Below are positions 16,816 to 25,141 of a stretch of 64,000 nt of DNA, piece by piece. This stretch comes from Limnobacter sp. CACIAM 66H1 (GTDB taxonomy: Bacteria > Pseudomonadota > Gammaproteobacteria > Burkholderiales > Burkholderiaceae_B), in the NCBI RefSeq assembly GCF_001601825.1, contig NZ_LUJK01000006.1, positions 1 to 64,000 on the forward strand, written 5' to 3'. The translations under genes were made by a program, and so were the position numbers. The notes beneath the pieces are model-generated. The model had not been told where the DNA came from. It was given only the letters and a program-made list of their open reading frames with translations, and searched no databases. The first letter of the stretch is position 1. Every line of letters starts with the position of its first letter.

Positions 16816-17676
16816 ATGCTGACAGCGCGCTTGCACACTGTGCAATGGTTAAGTCCACATGGTTTACACAAATTAGCCTACCGCGAATGGGGCGATCCCG
16901 ACAACCCACATGTGTTGTTGTGTGTTCACGGCTTAACCCGCAGCAGTGCTGATTTTGAAGCTATGGCCCAGGACCTTGGAAAAGACCTGCGCGTGGTGGC
17001 TGCCGACATGCCCGGTCGGGGAGCCTCAGATTGGCTGCCCGATGCTGCCCTGTACGGCGTGCCCACCTACGTGGGTGCCTGCGTGGCCCTGGTCGCCCGC
17101 TTGAATGCCGGTACGCTGGACTGGTTTGGCACTTCGATGGGCGGCCTGATCGGCATGGCTTACGCAAGCTTGCCCAACAATCCGATTCGAAAACTGATAC
17201 TGAACGATGTCGGCCCAAGTCTGAACTTTGGCGCGCTGCAGCGCATTGGAGACTATGTGGGTAAACCTGTTCGATTTCAAACACTTGGGGAGGCAAGACA
17301 ATACATTCGCGCCATATCGCAACCTTTCGGTCCACACACCGAATCGCAATGGAATGAATTGTGCGACTCGGTACTGGTCGAAAAAAACGGACATTGGCAA
17401 CCCCACTACGACCCAGCGATCGGCCAAGCGTTTCAAAACCTGTCAGAATCCACCACCTTGCTGCATGAAACAGCCCTCTGGGCTGCATTTGACGCCGTCA
17501 AGGCCGACACATTGGTGGTGCGCGGAGAACACTCTGATCTTCTGTCAAAACAGACCGTGGCGGAAATGAGTCAACGTGGCCCCAGGCCACGCGTTATCGA
17601 GGTGCACGGCGTTGGCCATGCCCCTACTTTCATGCAGAACGAGCAAATTAATATTGTTCGCGATTTTTTGTTTTAA
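16816..17676 (+). CDS. Alpha/beta hydrolase
   Basis: This 286-aa alpha/beta-fold hydrolase has the oxyanion region LCVHGLTRSSADF (about residue 36), the nucleophile elbow GTSMGG (Ser near 113), a late acid in VVRGEHSDLL, and the catalytic His in VHGVGHAPTF (about 272). The DMPGRGASDWL segment is typical of esterase/lipase-like members. The substrate cannot be told. A GGAGGG ribosome site stands 9 bases before the ATG. It is followed 30 bp later by relA on the same strand. Confidence 0.85.
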   Translation: MLTARLHTVQWLSPHGLHKLAYREWGDPDNPHVLLCVHGLTRSSADFEAMAQDLGKDLRVVAADMPGRGASDWLPDAALYGVPTYVGACVALVARLNAGTLDWFGTSMGGLIGMAYASLPNNPIRKLILNDVGPSLNFGALQRIGDYVGKPVRFQTLGEARQYIRAISQPFGPHTESQWNELCDSVLVEKNGHWQPHYDPAIGQAFQNLSESTTLLHETALWAAFDAVKADTLVVRGEHSDLLSKQTVAEMSQRGPRPRVIEVHGVGHAPTFMQNEQINIVRDFLF

Positions 17677-17706
17677 ACTGGTCTTAACGAATCCACCCAA
17701 ATACAC

Positions 17707-20001
17707 ATGGTTTCAGTTTCATCAACACTGGGCTCCGAGAAAAACGGCGGCGCTTCTGCGCCAGCCCTGGTGTTGTTGAACAAATTTGACGCGGCCCGGG
17801 TTGAAGAAGCACTGAATTACGCACGACTTCACGCAGCTGACCATATTCTGGATACTCAAGAACCCGCTATTCAACACATGTTGGCTGTGGCTGACCTGTT
17901 GGCGGAGTTGCGCGCCGATGCCAACACCCGCATCGCAGGCGCCCTGGGGCCATTGGTGTTTTTTGACAAACACCTTGAAAGCCAGATGGAGAAAAAGTTC
18001 GGTGATGAGGTGGGCCGCATGCTGGCCAGCCTGCGCAAACTTTTCAAAATGCGATCCATGGTAGGGCCCAGCGCCACGCGCACCACTATTGAAACCCTGC
18101 GGTGGGCCGACCAAATTGAAACCTTGCGCAAAATGTTGCTGGCCATGTCCACCGACATTCGCGTCATCATGATTCGTTTGTGTTCCCGACTCCAAACCTT
18201 GAGGCACTTTACCAGCCACGAGGACATCAAAAACGAGAAAGGCCCTCTTTGGCCATATGCGGTGTCGCATGCGCAGGAAACCCTCGATCTCTATGCCCCC
18301 CTTGCCAACCGTTTGGGGCTGTGGCAGTTGAAGTGGGAACTCGAAGATTTGTCGTTCCGCATCTTGCAACCCAACACGTACAAAAACGTGGCCAAGATGC
18401 TGGATGAAAAACGCGTCGAACGTGAAGCATTCATTGAATCGGCCATGGCCAGCATCAAGGAAAATTTGTTGCTGGCTGGCATTCATTGTGAAATCAGTGG
18501 GCGCCCGAAACACATTTACAGCATCTGGAACAAGATGCGAGGCAAGGGTATCAGCTTCGACAAGCTGTACGACGTGCGTGCATGCCGTGTGATTGTAGAC
18601 ACAGTCGATGACTGCTACACCGCATTGGGCATTGTCCACAACTTGTGGACTCCCATCCCTGAAGAATTCGACGACTACATCAGCAAGCCCAAGCCCAATG
18701 GCTATCAAAGCCTGCACACCGTGGTGCAGGACGAGACAGGCAAAACGCTGGAAGTGCAAATTCGCACGGAAGCCATGCACCAGTTTGCTGAATATGGTGT
18801 GGCGGCGCACTGGCGATACAAAGAATCGGGCAAAGACGGCTACACCGGCGAAAGTCGAGCCGAGGGCCAGTTTGAAGAGCGTATTGCCTTGTTACGCCAA
18901 CTGTTGGCCTGGCAAAAAGACGTCACCGACACCATGGGTGAAGCCAGCGACTGGGCGCAGGAAATGAAAACCAGCGCGCTGAACGACCGGGTATACGTAT
19001 TCACGCCACAGGCCAAGGTCGTTGAATTGCCCACCGGCAGTACGCCACTGGATTTCGCCTATCACGTGCACACTGAATTGGGCCATCGTTGCCGCGGTGC
19101 CAAGGTCAACGGGCAAATGGTGCAACTGAACACGCCCCTGGACAATGGTCAAACGGTTGAAATTGTGAGTGCTCGCGGCGATGCGGCCACCGGTCCCTCC
19201 CGCGACTGGCTGAACCCCACGCAAAAGTACCTGATCAGCCACCGCGCTCGTCAAAAGGTAAAGCAGTGGTTCGCCCAGCAAGAACGCAAGGAAACACTTG
19301 AACGCGGCCGTGCGATTGCTGAACGTGAACTGCAACGCATCGGGCAGACCGCACAGAACCTCGAGCTATTGGCCCAAAAGTTGGGCTACGAAAAACCCGA
19401 TGATTTGTATGTCGCGTTGGCTCGTGAAGAAATACGGCCCCGCGCCATTGAAAACGCCTTGCGCGCCGACCTGCAACCTGCCGGGCCATTGTCAGACGAA
19501 GAGCAGGTTGAGTTACTTAACAAACGCAAACCAGGCTCGTTGGGTAACTCAACGGGCAAGGAGTCCGGTGTGCTTGTCGTCGGTGTCAGCACATTGATGA
19601 CCAACCTGGCGCGATGCTGCCGCCCTGCCCCACCCGATCCGATTATTGGTTTTGTTACCCGCGGCAAAGGTGTGTCCATTCACCGGCTTGGTTGTTCCAA
19701 CCTGGCCGAGGTAATGCGTCGACAACCCGAACGGCTGATTGAAACCACCTGGGGAGAGTCCTCGGGCTTGCACTACCCCGTGGACATCGCAGTAACCGCG
19801 AACGACAGGCAGGGTTTGCTGCGCGATATCACCGAAGTATTTTCAAAAGACAAAATCAATGTGATTGGCGTACAAACTGAAACACAACGCGGCATTGCCA
19901 AAATGCAATTCACCGCCGAGGTGAGCAGTGGTGAGCAGTTGCGCGGAGCACTGACTCACCTGCTGGAAATCAACGGTGTATTTGAAGTGCGGCGGCGTTA
20001 G
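17707..20001 (+). CDS. relA: RelA-type (p)ppGpp synthetase
   Basis: This 764-aa long RelA/SpoT homologue makes (p)ppGpp from GTP/GDP and ATP during amino-acid starvation. The N-terminal HD hydrolase region is present but degenerate: where SpoT has HDVMED, this protein reads GPLVFFDKHLE, so hydrolysis should be lost. The synthetase domain has GRPKHIYSIWNKM and EFDDYI (about residue 320), the acidic ExDD signature of monofunctional RelA. TGS (VYVFTPQAKVVELP), zinc-finger-like (TNLARCCRPAPPDPI) and C-terminal ACT domains follow. A separate spoT lies at 53672, consistent with the two-enzyme layout of beta- and gammaproteobacteria. Confidence 0.95.
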   Translation: MVSVSSTLGSEKNGGASAPALVLLNKFDAARVEEALNYARLHAADHILDTQEPAIQHMLAVADLLAELRADANTRIAGALGPLVFFDKHLESQMEKKFGDEVGRMLASLRKLFKMRSMVGPSATRTTIETLRWADQIETLRKMLLAMSTDIRVIMIRLCSRLQTLRHFTSHEDIKNEKGPLWPYAVSHAQETLDLYAPLANRLGLWQLKWELEDLSFRILQPNTYKNVAKMLDEKRVEREAFIESAMASIKENLLLAGIHCEISGRPKHIYSIWNKMRGKGISFDKLYDVRACRVIVDTVDDCYTALGIVHNLWTPIPEEFDDYISKPKPNGYQSLHTVVQDETGKTLEVQIRTEAMHQFAEYGVAAHWRYKESGKDGYTGESRAEGQFEERIALLRQLLAWQKDVTDTMGEASDWAQEMKTSALNDRVYVFTPQAKVVELPTGSTPLDFAYHVHTELGHRCRGAKVNGQMVQLNTPLDNGQTVEIVSARGDAATGPSRDWLNPTQKYLISHRARQKVKQWFAQQERKETLERGRAIAERELQRIGQTAQNLELLAQKLGYEKPDDLYVALAREEIRPRAIENALRADLQPAGPLSDEEQVELLNKRKPGSLGNSTGKESGVLVVGVSTLMTNLARCCRPAPPDPIIGFVTRGKGVSIHRLGCSNLAEVMRRQPERLIETTWGESSGLHYPVDIAVTANDRQGLLRDITEVFSKDKINVIGVQTETQRGIAKMQFTAEVSSGEQLRGALTHLLEINGVFEVRRR

Positions 20002-20004
20002 AAC

Positions 20005-22161
20005 CTATGAGACCGACGTCACTGGGTCGCTCGATGGGATGTGCTCAGTGAAACGGGCTGCAAGCGTACTCAACAAATAATTCTGTGAATTCATTCGGCG
20101 TGCCCCTGTTGGCTTTCGGCGCACATAATTACCGTTGGAATCCATAGTCCAAGCCAAGATGTTATCGGCCAGTAAAGCCTTCAAACCCTCGTCGATTACC
20201 CGCTTCTTCAGTTTTTTGTCCGTAACTGGCACGGCCAACTCAACGCGACGGAAGAAGTTGCGGTCCATCCAGTCGGCGCTGGAGATGTACACCTCTTCTT
20301 CACCGTCGTTGCTGAAATAAAATACTCGGCTGTGCTCCAGCAAGCGGCCAACCACTGAACGCACGGTAATGTTGTCGCTCAAGCCTGGTACGCCCGGGCG
20401 CAGCGCACAAACTCCCCGCACAATCAAATCAATTTTCACCCCGGCCTGTGATGCGGCATACAGTTCATTGATCAGGTGTGGCTCCAGCAAGGCATTCATG
20501 CGCGCCATGATTCTGCTCTTTTTGCCAGCCTTGGCCAGTTCGGCTTCTTTGCGCACAGCGATCACTACATTGCTGTGCAAATTGAATGGTGAATTCCATA
20601 TTTTGTTCAACTTGCGGGCACGGCCCAAACCAGTCAGGTGATTGAACACCTCGTGCACGTCGTGGCCCAACGATTCATCGCAGGAAAACAAACCAAAGTC
20701 AGTGTACAAACGCGCTGTTTTTGGGTGGTAATTGCCTGTACCCAGGTGCACATAGCGGCGCAGCACCACTTTGCCTGTTTCAGTTTTTTCACGGCGAACC
20801 ACCATCAACATTTTCGCGTGTGTTTTCTGGCCAACCACGCCATACACCACATGGGCACCTACGCGCTCCAGTTTTGAGGCCCAATTGATGTTGGCTTCTT
20901 CATCGAAACGGGCCATCAGCTCCAGCACCACGGTCACTTCCTTGCCACTGCGCGCGGCAGCCAACAGGCTGTCCATCAGAACCGATTCGGTACCCGTGCG
21001 GTAAATGGTTTGCTTGATCGCCACCACATCAGGATCAGTGGCCGCTTTTTTGATGAATTCCAGCACTGGGCTGAAACTTTGATACGGGTGGTGCAACAGC
21101 ACATCACCTTTTTGAATTGCCTTGAAAATATCGGGTTGCTTGACCAACGCGTCCGGGCGTCCAGGTGCGAAAGGCGCAAATTTCAAATCGGGACGATCCA
21201 CCCAATCAGGTAGCTGCATCAGGCGAACCAGATTCACGGGACCGTTGACCCTGTACAGGGCCTGCTCCGGCAGTCCGAACTCCTTCAACAAGCGGGCGGT
21301 CATGTCAGGCGAGGTCTGATCACTTACCTCAAGGCGAACTGCATCCCCGAAATGTCGTTGCGACAATTCACCCTGCAAAGCAACTCGCAAGTTGGTGATT
21401 TCTTCTTCATCCACATACAGATCGCTATTGCGGGTAACGCGAAACTGGTACACGCCATGCACCTCCATACCCGGGAACAACTCGGGAATAAAAGCCTGCA
21501 GAATCGACGTCAACATGACAAAACCATGCTCGTAACCCGATAAATTGGAGGGCATGCGAATAAGTCTTGGCAAGGCCCGCGGCGCCTGCACAATGGCCAC
21601 ATTCGATGCGCGCCCGAAAGCGTCGTGACCGGTCAGCTCGACGGCGAAGTTCAGGGACTTGTTCAACACACGTGGAAACGGGTGTGCCGGGTCCAGTCCA
21701 ATGGGCGTCAACACAGGTAACACTTCATGCCTGAAATACTGACGCGCCCAATGTGCCTGCTCTTCATTCCAGGTCGCCAGAGTCATCAAGGCGATGCCCT
21801 CGTCCCGCATGGCGGGCAGCACTGACTCATTAAGCAAACGGTATTGCTGCTCCACAATTTCCTGCGATGCCAAAGACACCTTGTGCAGGGTTTCCAGGGC
21901 GCTCAGCCCGTCTTTGTCCTTGAATTCAGGGTTCTGCCGGATTTGTTCCTGCAATCCCGACACACGAATCTCAAAAAACTCGTCCATATTGCTGGACACA
22001 ATACACAGGTATTTCAAACGCTCCAGCAATGGCACACTTTGGTCTTCTGCCATGGCCAAAACCCTGCGGTTGAAGGCCAAAACGCCCAACTCGCGGTTCA
22101 AAAACAATTCTTTATTGGGTGCTACGTCAGAGACAGCGGCTACTTTCAAGCAAAACTCCAA
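20005..22161 (-). CDS. ppk1: Polyphosphate kinase 1
   Basis: This 718-aa kinase reversibly makes inorganic polyphosphate from ATP. It begins with the usual NRELGVLAFNRRVLAMA, contains the autophosphorylation region VVGQKTHAKMLMV (about residue 450) and HLGTGNYHPKTARLYTDFGLF, and ends with VYISSADWMDRNFFRRVE. The length is normal. The longest frame starts with TTG at 22161, but a TTG at 22149 has GGAG six bases upstream and is at least as likely. It is divergent from ppx across about 130 bp, so synthesis and breakdown of polyphosphate may be controlled from one intergenic region. The 3' end faces relA with only 3 bp between the stops. Confidence 0.96.
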   Translation of the reverse strand: MEFCLKVAAVSDVAPNKELFLNRELGVLAFNRRVLAMAEDQSVPLLERLKYLCIVSSNMDEFFEIRVSGLQEQIRQNPEFKDKDGLSALETLHKVSLASQEIVEQQYRLLNESVLPAMRDEGIALMTLATWNEEQAHWARQYFRHEVLPVLTPIGLDPAHPFPRVLNKSLNFAVELTGHDAFGRASNVAIVQAPRALPRLIRMPSNLSGYEHGFVMLTSILQAFIPELFPGMEVHGVYQFRVTRNSDLYVDEEEITNLRVALQGELSQRHFGDAVRLEVSDQTSPDMTARLLKEFGLPEQALYRVNGPVNLVRLMQLPDWVDRPDLKFAPFAPGRPDALVKQPDIFKAIQKGDVLLHHPYQSFSPVLEFIKKAATDPDVVAIKQTIYRTGTESVLMDSLLAAARSGKEVTVVLELMARFDEEANINWASKLERVGAHVVYGVVGQKTHAKMLMVVRREKTETGKVVLRRYVHLGTGNYHPKTARLYTDFGLFSCDESLGHDVHEVFNHLTGLGRARKLNKIWNSPFNLHSNVVIAVRKEAELAKAGKKSRIMARMNALLEPHLINELYAASQAGVKIDLIVRGVCALRPGVPGLSDNITVRSVVGRLLEHSRVFYFSNDGEEEVYISSADWMDRNFFRRVELAVPVTDKKLKKRVIDEGLKALLADNILAWTMDSNGNYVRRKPTGARRMNSQNYLLSTLAARFTEHIPSSDPVTSVS

Positions 22162-22293
22162 ATGTGGATGCGTTACCCTTGATGGTATTTCAAAATTGTG
22201 ACAAACATTTGAAAGTGGTCAAATGGCTACAAACAAAGCCAGTGTGCTGCATTTGTGGCATCCTAGCGCCTGACCTGAAACACAGAACAAACA

Positions 22294-23793
22294 ATGTCCA
22301 AGCAACGCCAGTTGATTGCCGCCGTAGACATGGGTTCGAGCAGCTTTCGAATGATTGTTGCCCGGGTAGAAGAACTCAACGGTCAATCTCAAATTTACAT
22401 CATCGACACCCTGCGCGAACCAGTTCGCTTGGGTGCGGGGCTGAACGCCCAGAAATATCTGGACGATGACTCCCAAGAGCGCGCTTTGGGTGCACTGAGC
22501 CGTTTTGGTGAGCGTCTGCGTTCATTCAAGCCGGGTGAGGTACGCGCCGTGGCCACCAACGCCGTGCGTGTGGCTCGAAATGCTGTCGAATTTATTGCCA
22601 AAGCAGAGGCTGCCCTCGGGTTCCCGATCGATGTCATTTCAGGTGTGGAAGAGGCTCGCTTGGTGTACTGCGGAGTGGCCCATCAATTGCCGATTGGTCA
22701 GGGCAAACGCCTGGTGGTCGACATTGGTGGCGGCTCTACAGAATTCATCATTGGTGAAGACTATGAACCCGAGGCCATGGAGAGCTTGTACATTGGCTGC
22801 GTCAGCACGGCTCAACAGTATTTTGCAGATGGCAGCATCAGTCCCCGCGCGATGAAAAACGCAGTCATGGCAGCCCGCAAGGAAGTCGCGGTGCTGCGCA
22901 GGCAAATGCTGGACATGGGTTGGACCCACGCCATTGGCTCCTCGGGCACAGCCCGAGCATTGGCTGAAATTTGTATTTCCAACGGATTCACACAACATGG
23001 CATGTCCGCAGAGGGTCTGCGCTTGATTCGTGAACACCTCACTGCAGCTGGGCATCTCGACAACATCACGTTGGAGGGATTGAAAGTGGATCGCCTGCCG
23101 ATGATGCCAGGCGGACTGGCTGTGATGAGTGCAGTATTTGAAGAGCTTGAAATCGAGCACATGGATGTGACCGATGGCGCACTGCGCCAAGGTTTGCTCT
23201 ATGACATGCTGGGCCGTCAGCACAACGAGGACATGCGCGAAATCACGGTAGCCCAATTTCTGCATCGATACAAAATCGACAGTAAACATGCCGGGAAAGT
23301 CAAAGTACTTGCCGAACTATTGTTTAAACAGCTCATGAAGCAGATGCCCGAGTTGAAAGATCAACTACCCATGCTGCATTGGGCCGCCATGTTGCACGAA
23401 ATTGGCTTGTCGATCGGTCACAACGGCCACCACAAACACGCTGCATACATTCTCAGCAATGCGGACATGCCCGGGTTTTCCAAACGTGAGCAACAGCTGC
23501 TGTCAACCTGGGTGTTGGCTCACAACGGGAAACTTGGCAAAGTCAGCGACATCGCCAACACTGCAATTCATTGGGCGGCGCCCATGTGCTTGCGCCTGGC
23601 TGCGCTGTTTTTGCGTCGCCGGGAAGTCGAGGCTTTACCGGAGCTCAAGGTGAAATTGCTTGAACAAGGCATTCAAATGAGTGTCCCCAAAAACTGGCTG
23701 ATCACCCATCCATTAACCCAATACAGCCTGGAAACCGAAGTTGAACAGTGGCAGAGAATCGGACTGCAGCTTGAGTTGCTCACCCGGCGCTAA
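22294..23793 (+). CDS. ppx: Exopolyphosphatase / pppGpp phosphohydrolase (Ppx/GppA family)
   Basis: This 499-aa protein of the ASKHA phosphatase superfamily releases orthophosphate from polyphosphate ends; GppA-type members act on pppGpp. The N-terminal phosphate loop is DMGSSSFRM (residues 12-20), and a second loop DIGGGSTEFIIG lies near 147. The C-terminal HD-like helical domain includes HWAAMLHEIGLSIGHNGHHKHAAYIL. Divergence from ppk1 supports the exopolyphosphatase name, although a GppA role cannot be excluded. Confidence 0.93.
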   Translation: MSKQRQLIAAVDMGSSSFRMIVARVEELNGQSQIYIIDTLREPVRLGAGLNAQKYLDDDSQERALGALSRFGERLRSFKPGEVRAVATNAVRVARNAVEFIAKAEAALGFPIDVISGVEEARLVYCGVAHQLPIGQGKRLVVDIGGGSTEFIIGEDYEPEAMESLYIGCVSTAQQYFADGSISPRAMKNAVMAARKEVAVLRRQMLDMGWTHAIGSSGTARALAEICISNGFTQHGMSAEGLRLIREHLTAAGHLDNITLEGLKVDRLPMMPGGLAVMSAVFEELEIEHMDVTDGALRQGLLYDMLGRQHNEDMREITVAQFLHRYKIDSKHAGKVKVLAELLFKQLMKQMPELKDQLPMLHWAAMLHEIGLSIGHNGHHKHAAYILSNADMPGFSKREQQLLSTWVLAHNGKLGKVSDIANTAIHWAAPMCLRLAALFLRRREVEALPELKVKLLEQGIQMSVPKNWLITHPLTQYSLETEVEQWQRIGLQLELLTRR

Positions 23794-23819
23794 GCCGGGC
23801 GCCACTGCATCAAACCTGA

Positions 23820-24620
23820 TCAAATAAAGCCGAAATGTCTCGCGTAACGCGGGCTCATGCGATCAATTGACAACAGCATCATGAAGTCTGCGGTGTTGAA
23901 ATCCGGATCCCATGCAGGCTCACCACACACCACGGCGCCAAGACGCAAGTATCCTTTCACCAAGGGTGGTGGCTCGATTTCCACATCGCAACGCAAACGT
24001 TCGACAGGCAAGCGGTTTTTGGGGAAAACCTGGCAACTGGCTTCGGCCAGGTGCGGTTCAAGCTGCTTGAACAGGCTTGCCGCCTGGTGGCCGCCATCGC
24101 GCAGGCTGACACTGGCGCATCCAATCAGATGTTTGTAGCCACCCAACTTCATGTATTGGGCGATACCACTCCACAACAACATGATGGCAGCACCATTGCG
24201 GTAGTCTGGATGTACGCAAGACCTACCCACCTCTACCGTTGTTTTGCGAAGCCGTTCAATCCGGTTCATGAAAAACTCGGTTTCCGAATACCAGCATTTC
24301 AGGCGCGCGGCGTTCTCTGGGGCAAGAATTCGGTAAGTGCCTACAACTTCGCCAGTTTGGCTGTTTCTTACAAGAAGGTGATCACAGTAGGCATCAAACA
24401 CATCATGATCAATCCCGTTACTACCCAAATCTGCACCATATTCTTCAGAAAAAATGTTGAAACGTAGTTTTTGGGCTTCCAGCACCTCAGCAGCTGTTTT
24501 CGCCAGACAAACCTCCAGCGAAGGAGCCTGTGCACGCGCCGGCGTGCTGAGATACAGGGCATTTCTCAAGGCATCTTGCTTGGTGACATCGTGCTTGATC
24601 GCTTCCATCCAAAGGTCCAT
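23820..24620 (-). CDS. GNAT-family acyltransferase, OlsB-like (L-ornithine N-acyltransferase)
   Basis: This 266-aa protein of the OlsB/hemolysin-like GNAT family moves 3-hydroxyacyl chains from acyl-ACP to ornithine, the first step of ornithine-lipid synthesis. Typical stretches are AQKLRFNIFSEEYGA (about residue 50), CDHLLVRNSQTGEVVGTYRIL, VEVGRSCVHPDYRNGAAIMLLW (about 130-152) and a late LVKGYLRLGAVVCGEPAWDPDF. The partner OlsA is not next to it, so the ornithine-lipid role is inferred from family resemblance. M5 is an alternative start. It stands alone, tail to tail with ppx. Confidence 0.8.
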   Translation of the reverse strand: MDLWMEAIKHDVTKQDALRNALYLSTPARAQAPSLEVCLAKTAAEVLEAQKLRFNIFSEEYGADLGSNGIDHDVFDAYCDHLLVRNSQTGEVVGTYRILAPENAARLKCWYSETEFFMNRIERLRKTTVEVGRSCVHPDYRNGAAIMLLWSGIAQYMKLGGYKHLIGCASVSLRDGGHQAASLFKQLEPHLAEASCQVFPKNRLPVERLRCDVEIEPPPLVKGYLRLGAVVCGEPAWDPDFNTADFMMLLSIDRMSPRYARHFGFI

Positions 24621-24711
24621 TTGTCATTTCGATGACACGAAATGTACGGACTGCATGTGACAGAGCTATAAAAGAAATATGAAGAAAAGGTGACTGAACT
24701 GAAAATGTTGC

Positions 24712-24739
24712 TTGACAAGCATCAGGAAAAGCCTAAACT
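24712..24739 (+). promoter_or_regulatory. Sigma-70-type promoter of the cold-shock gene
   Basis: TTGACA (24712-24717), a 16-bp spacer and TAAACT (24734-24739) make a good -35/-10 pair. Transcription would start near 24746, leaving a leader of about 130 nt before the ATG at 24875. Long structured leaders are typical of cold-shock genes and act in temperature-dependent translation. Confidence 0.55.
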
Positions 24740-24874
24740 GACTTCAGCAAAAAAAATTTGGCGCTACTTCAGGTCAGTTCAATTCAGGCAAACCGCTTAA
24801 GCAATAGTTCTGTTTCTCGAATTTCACCCAGTTTTTTAGCTATTTTGTTCAATTCAGAAATCCAGGATATTGCT

Positions 24875-25084
24875 ATGTCTGATACCGTAACCGGTCAAGT
24901 TAAATTTTTCAACGAATCCAAAGGCTTTGGCTTCATTTCCCGTGAAAACGGTCCTGACGTGTTCGTACACTTCAGCGCCATTCAGGGCAACGGCTTCAAA
25001 ACCTTGGCTGAAGGCCAGAAAGTGTCTTTCACTGTGACTCAAGGTCAGAAAGGCCCACAAGCTGAAAACGTAACTGCGCTGTAA
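24875..25084 (+). CDS. Cold-shock protein (CspA family)
   Basis: This 69-aa single CSD domain has both nucleic-acid-binding motifs, KGFGFI (RNP1) and VFVHFSAI (RNP2). It is an RNA chaperone that melts secondary structure in mRNA at low temperature. I chose ATG 24875 over the longer frame from 24758 because AGGA precedes it and the extra 39 residues do not look like protein. A strong terminator follows 17 bp later. Confidence 0.95.
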   Translation: MSDTVTGQVKFFNESKGFGFISRENGPDVFVHFSAIQGNGFKTLAEGQKVSFTVTQGQKGPQAENVTAL

Positions 25085-25100
25085 TACTCGCGTCTACGTG

Positions 25101-25128
25101 AAAAAGCCGCCCTCGGGCGGCTTTTTTT
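25101..25128 (+). terminator. Rho-independent terminator of the cold-shock gene
   Basis: AAAAAGCCGCC, a CTCG loop and GGCGGCTTTTTTT form a classic hairpin with a T-tract. It may also serve the gene on the opposite strand that ends at 25142, since the reverse strand also shows an A/T-rich flank. Confidence 0.9.
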
Positions 25129-25141
25129 ATGTCTATCGTTT

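Noticed and set aside
17722-18810. A 362-codon frame opposite relA
   Set aside because: Antisense shadow of the RelA coding sequence; no family resemblance.
22161-22294. Pho-box in the ppk1-ppx intergenic region
   Set aside because: I looked for two CTGTCAT-like half-sites with 11-bp period and saw only weak partial matches (TTGTGACA), not enough to call.
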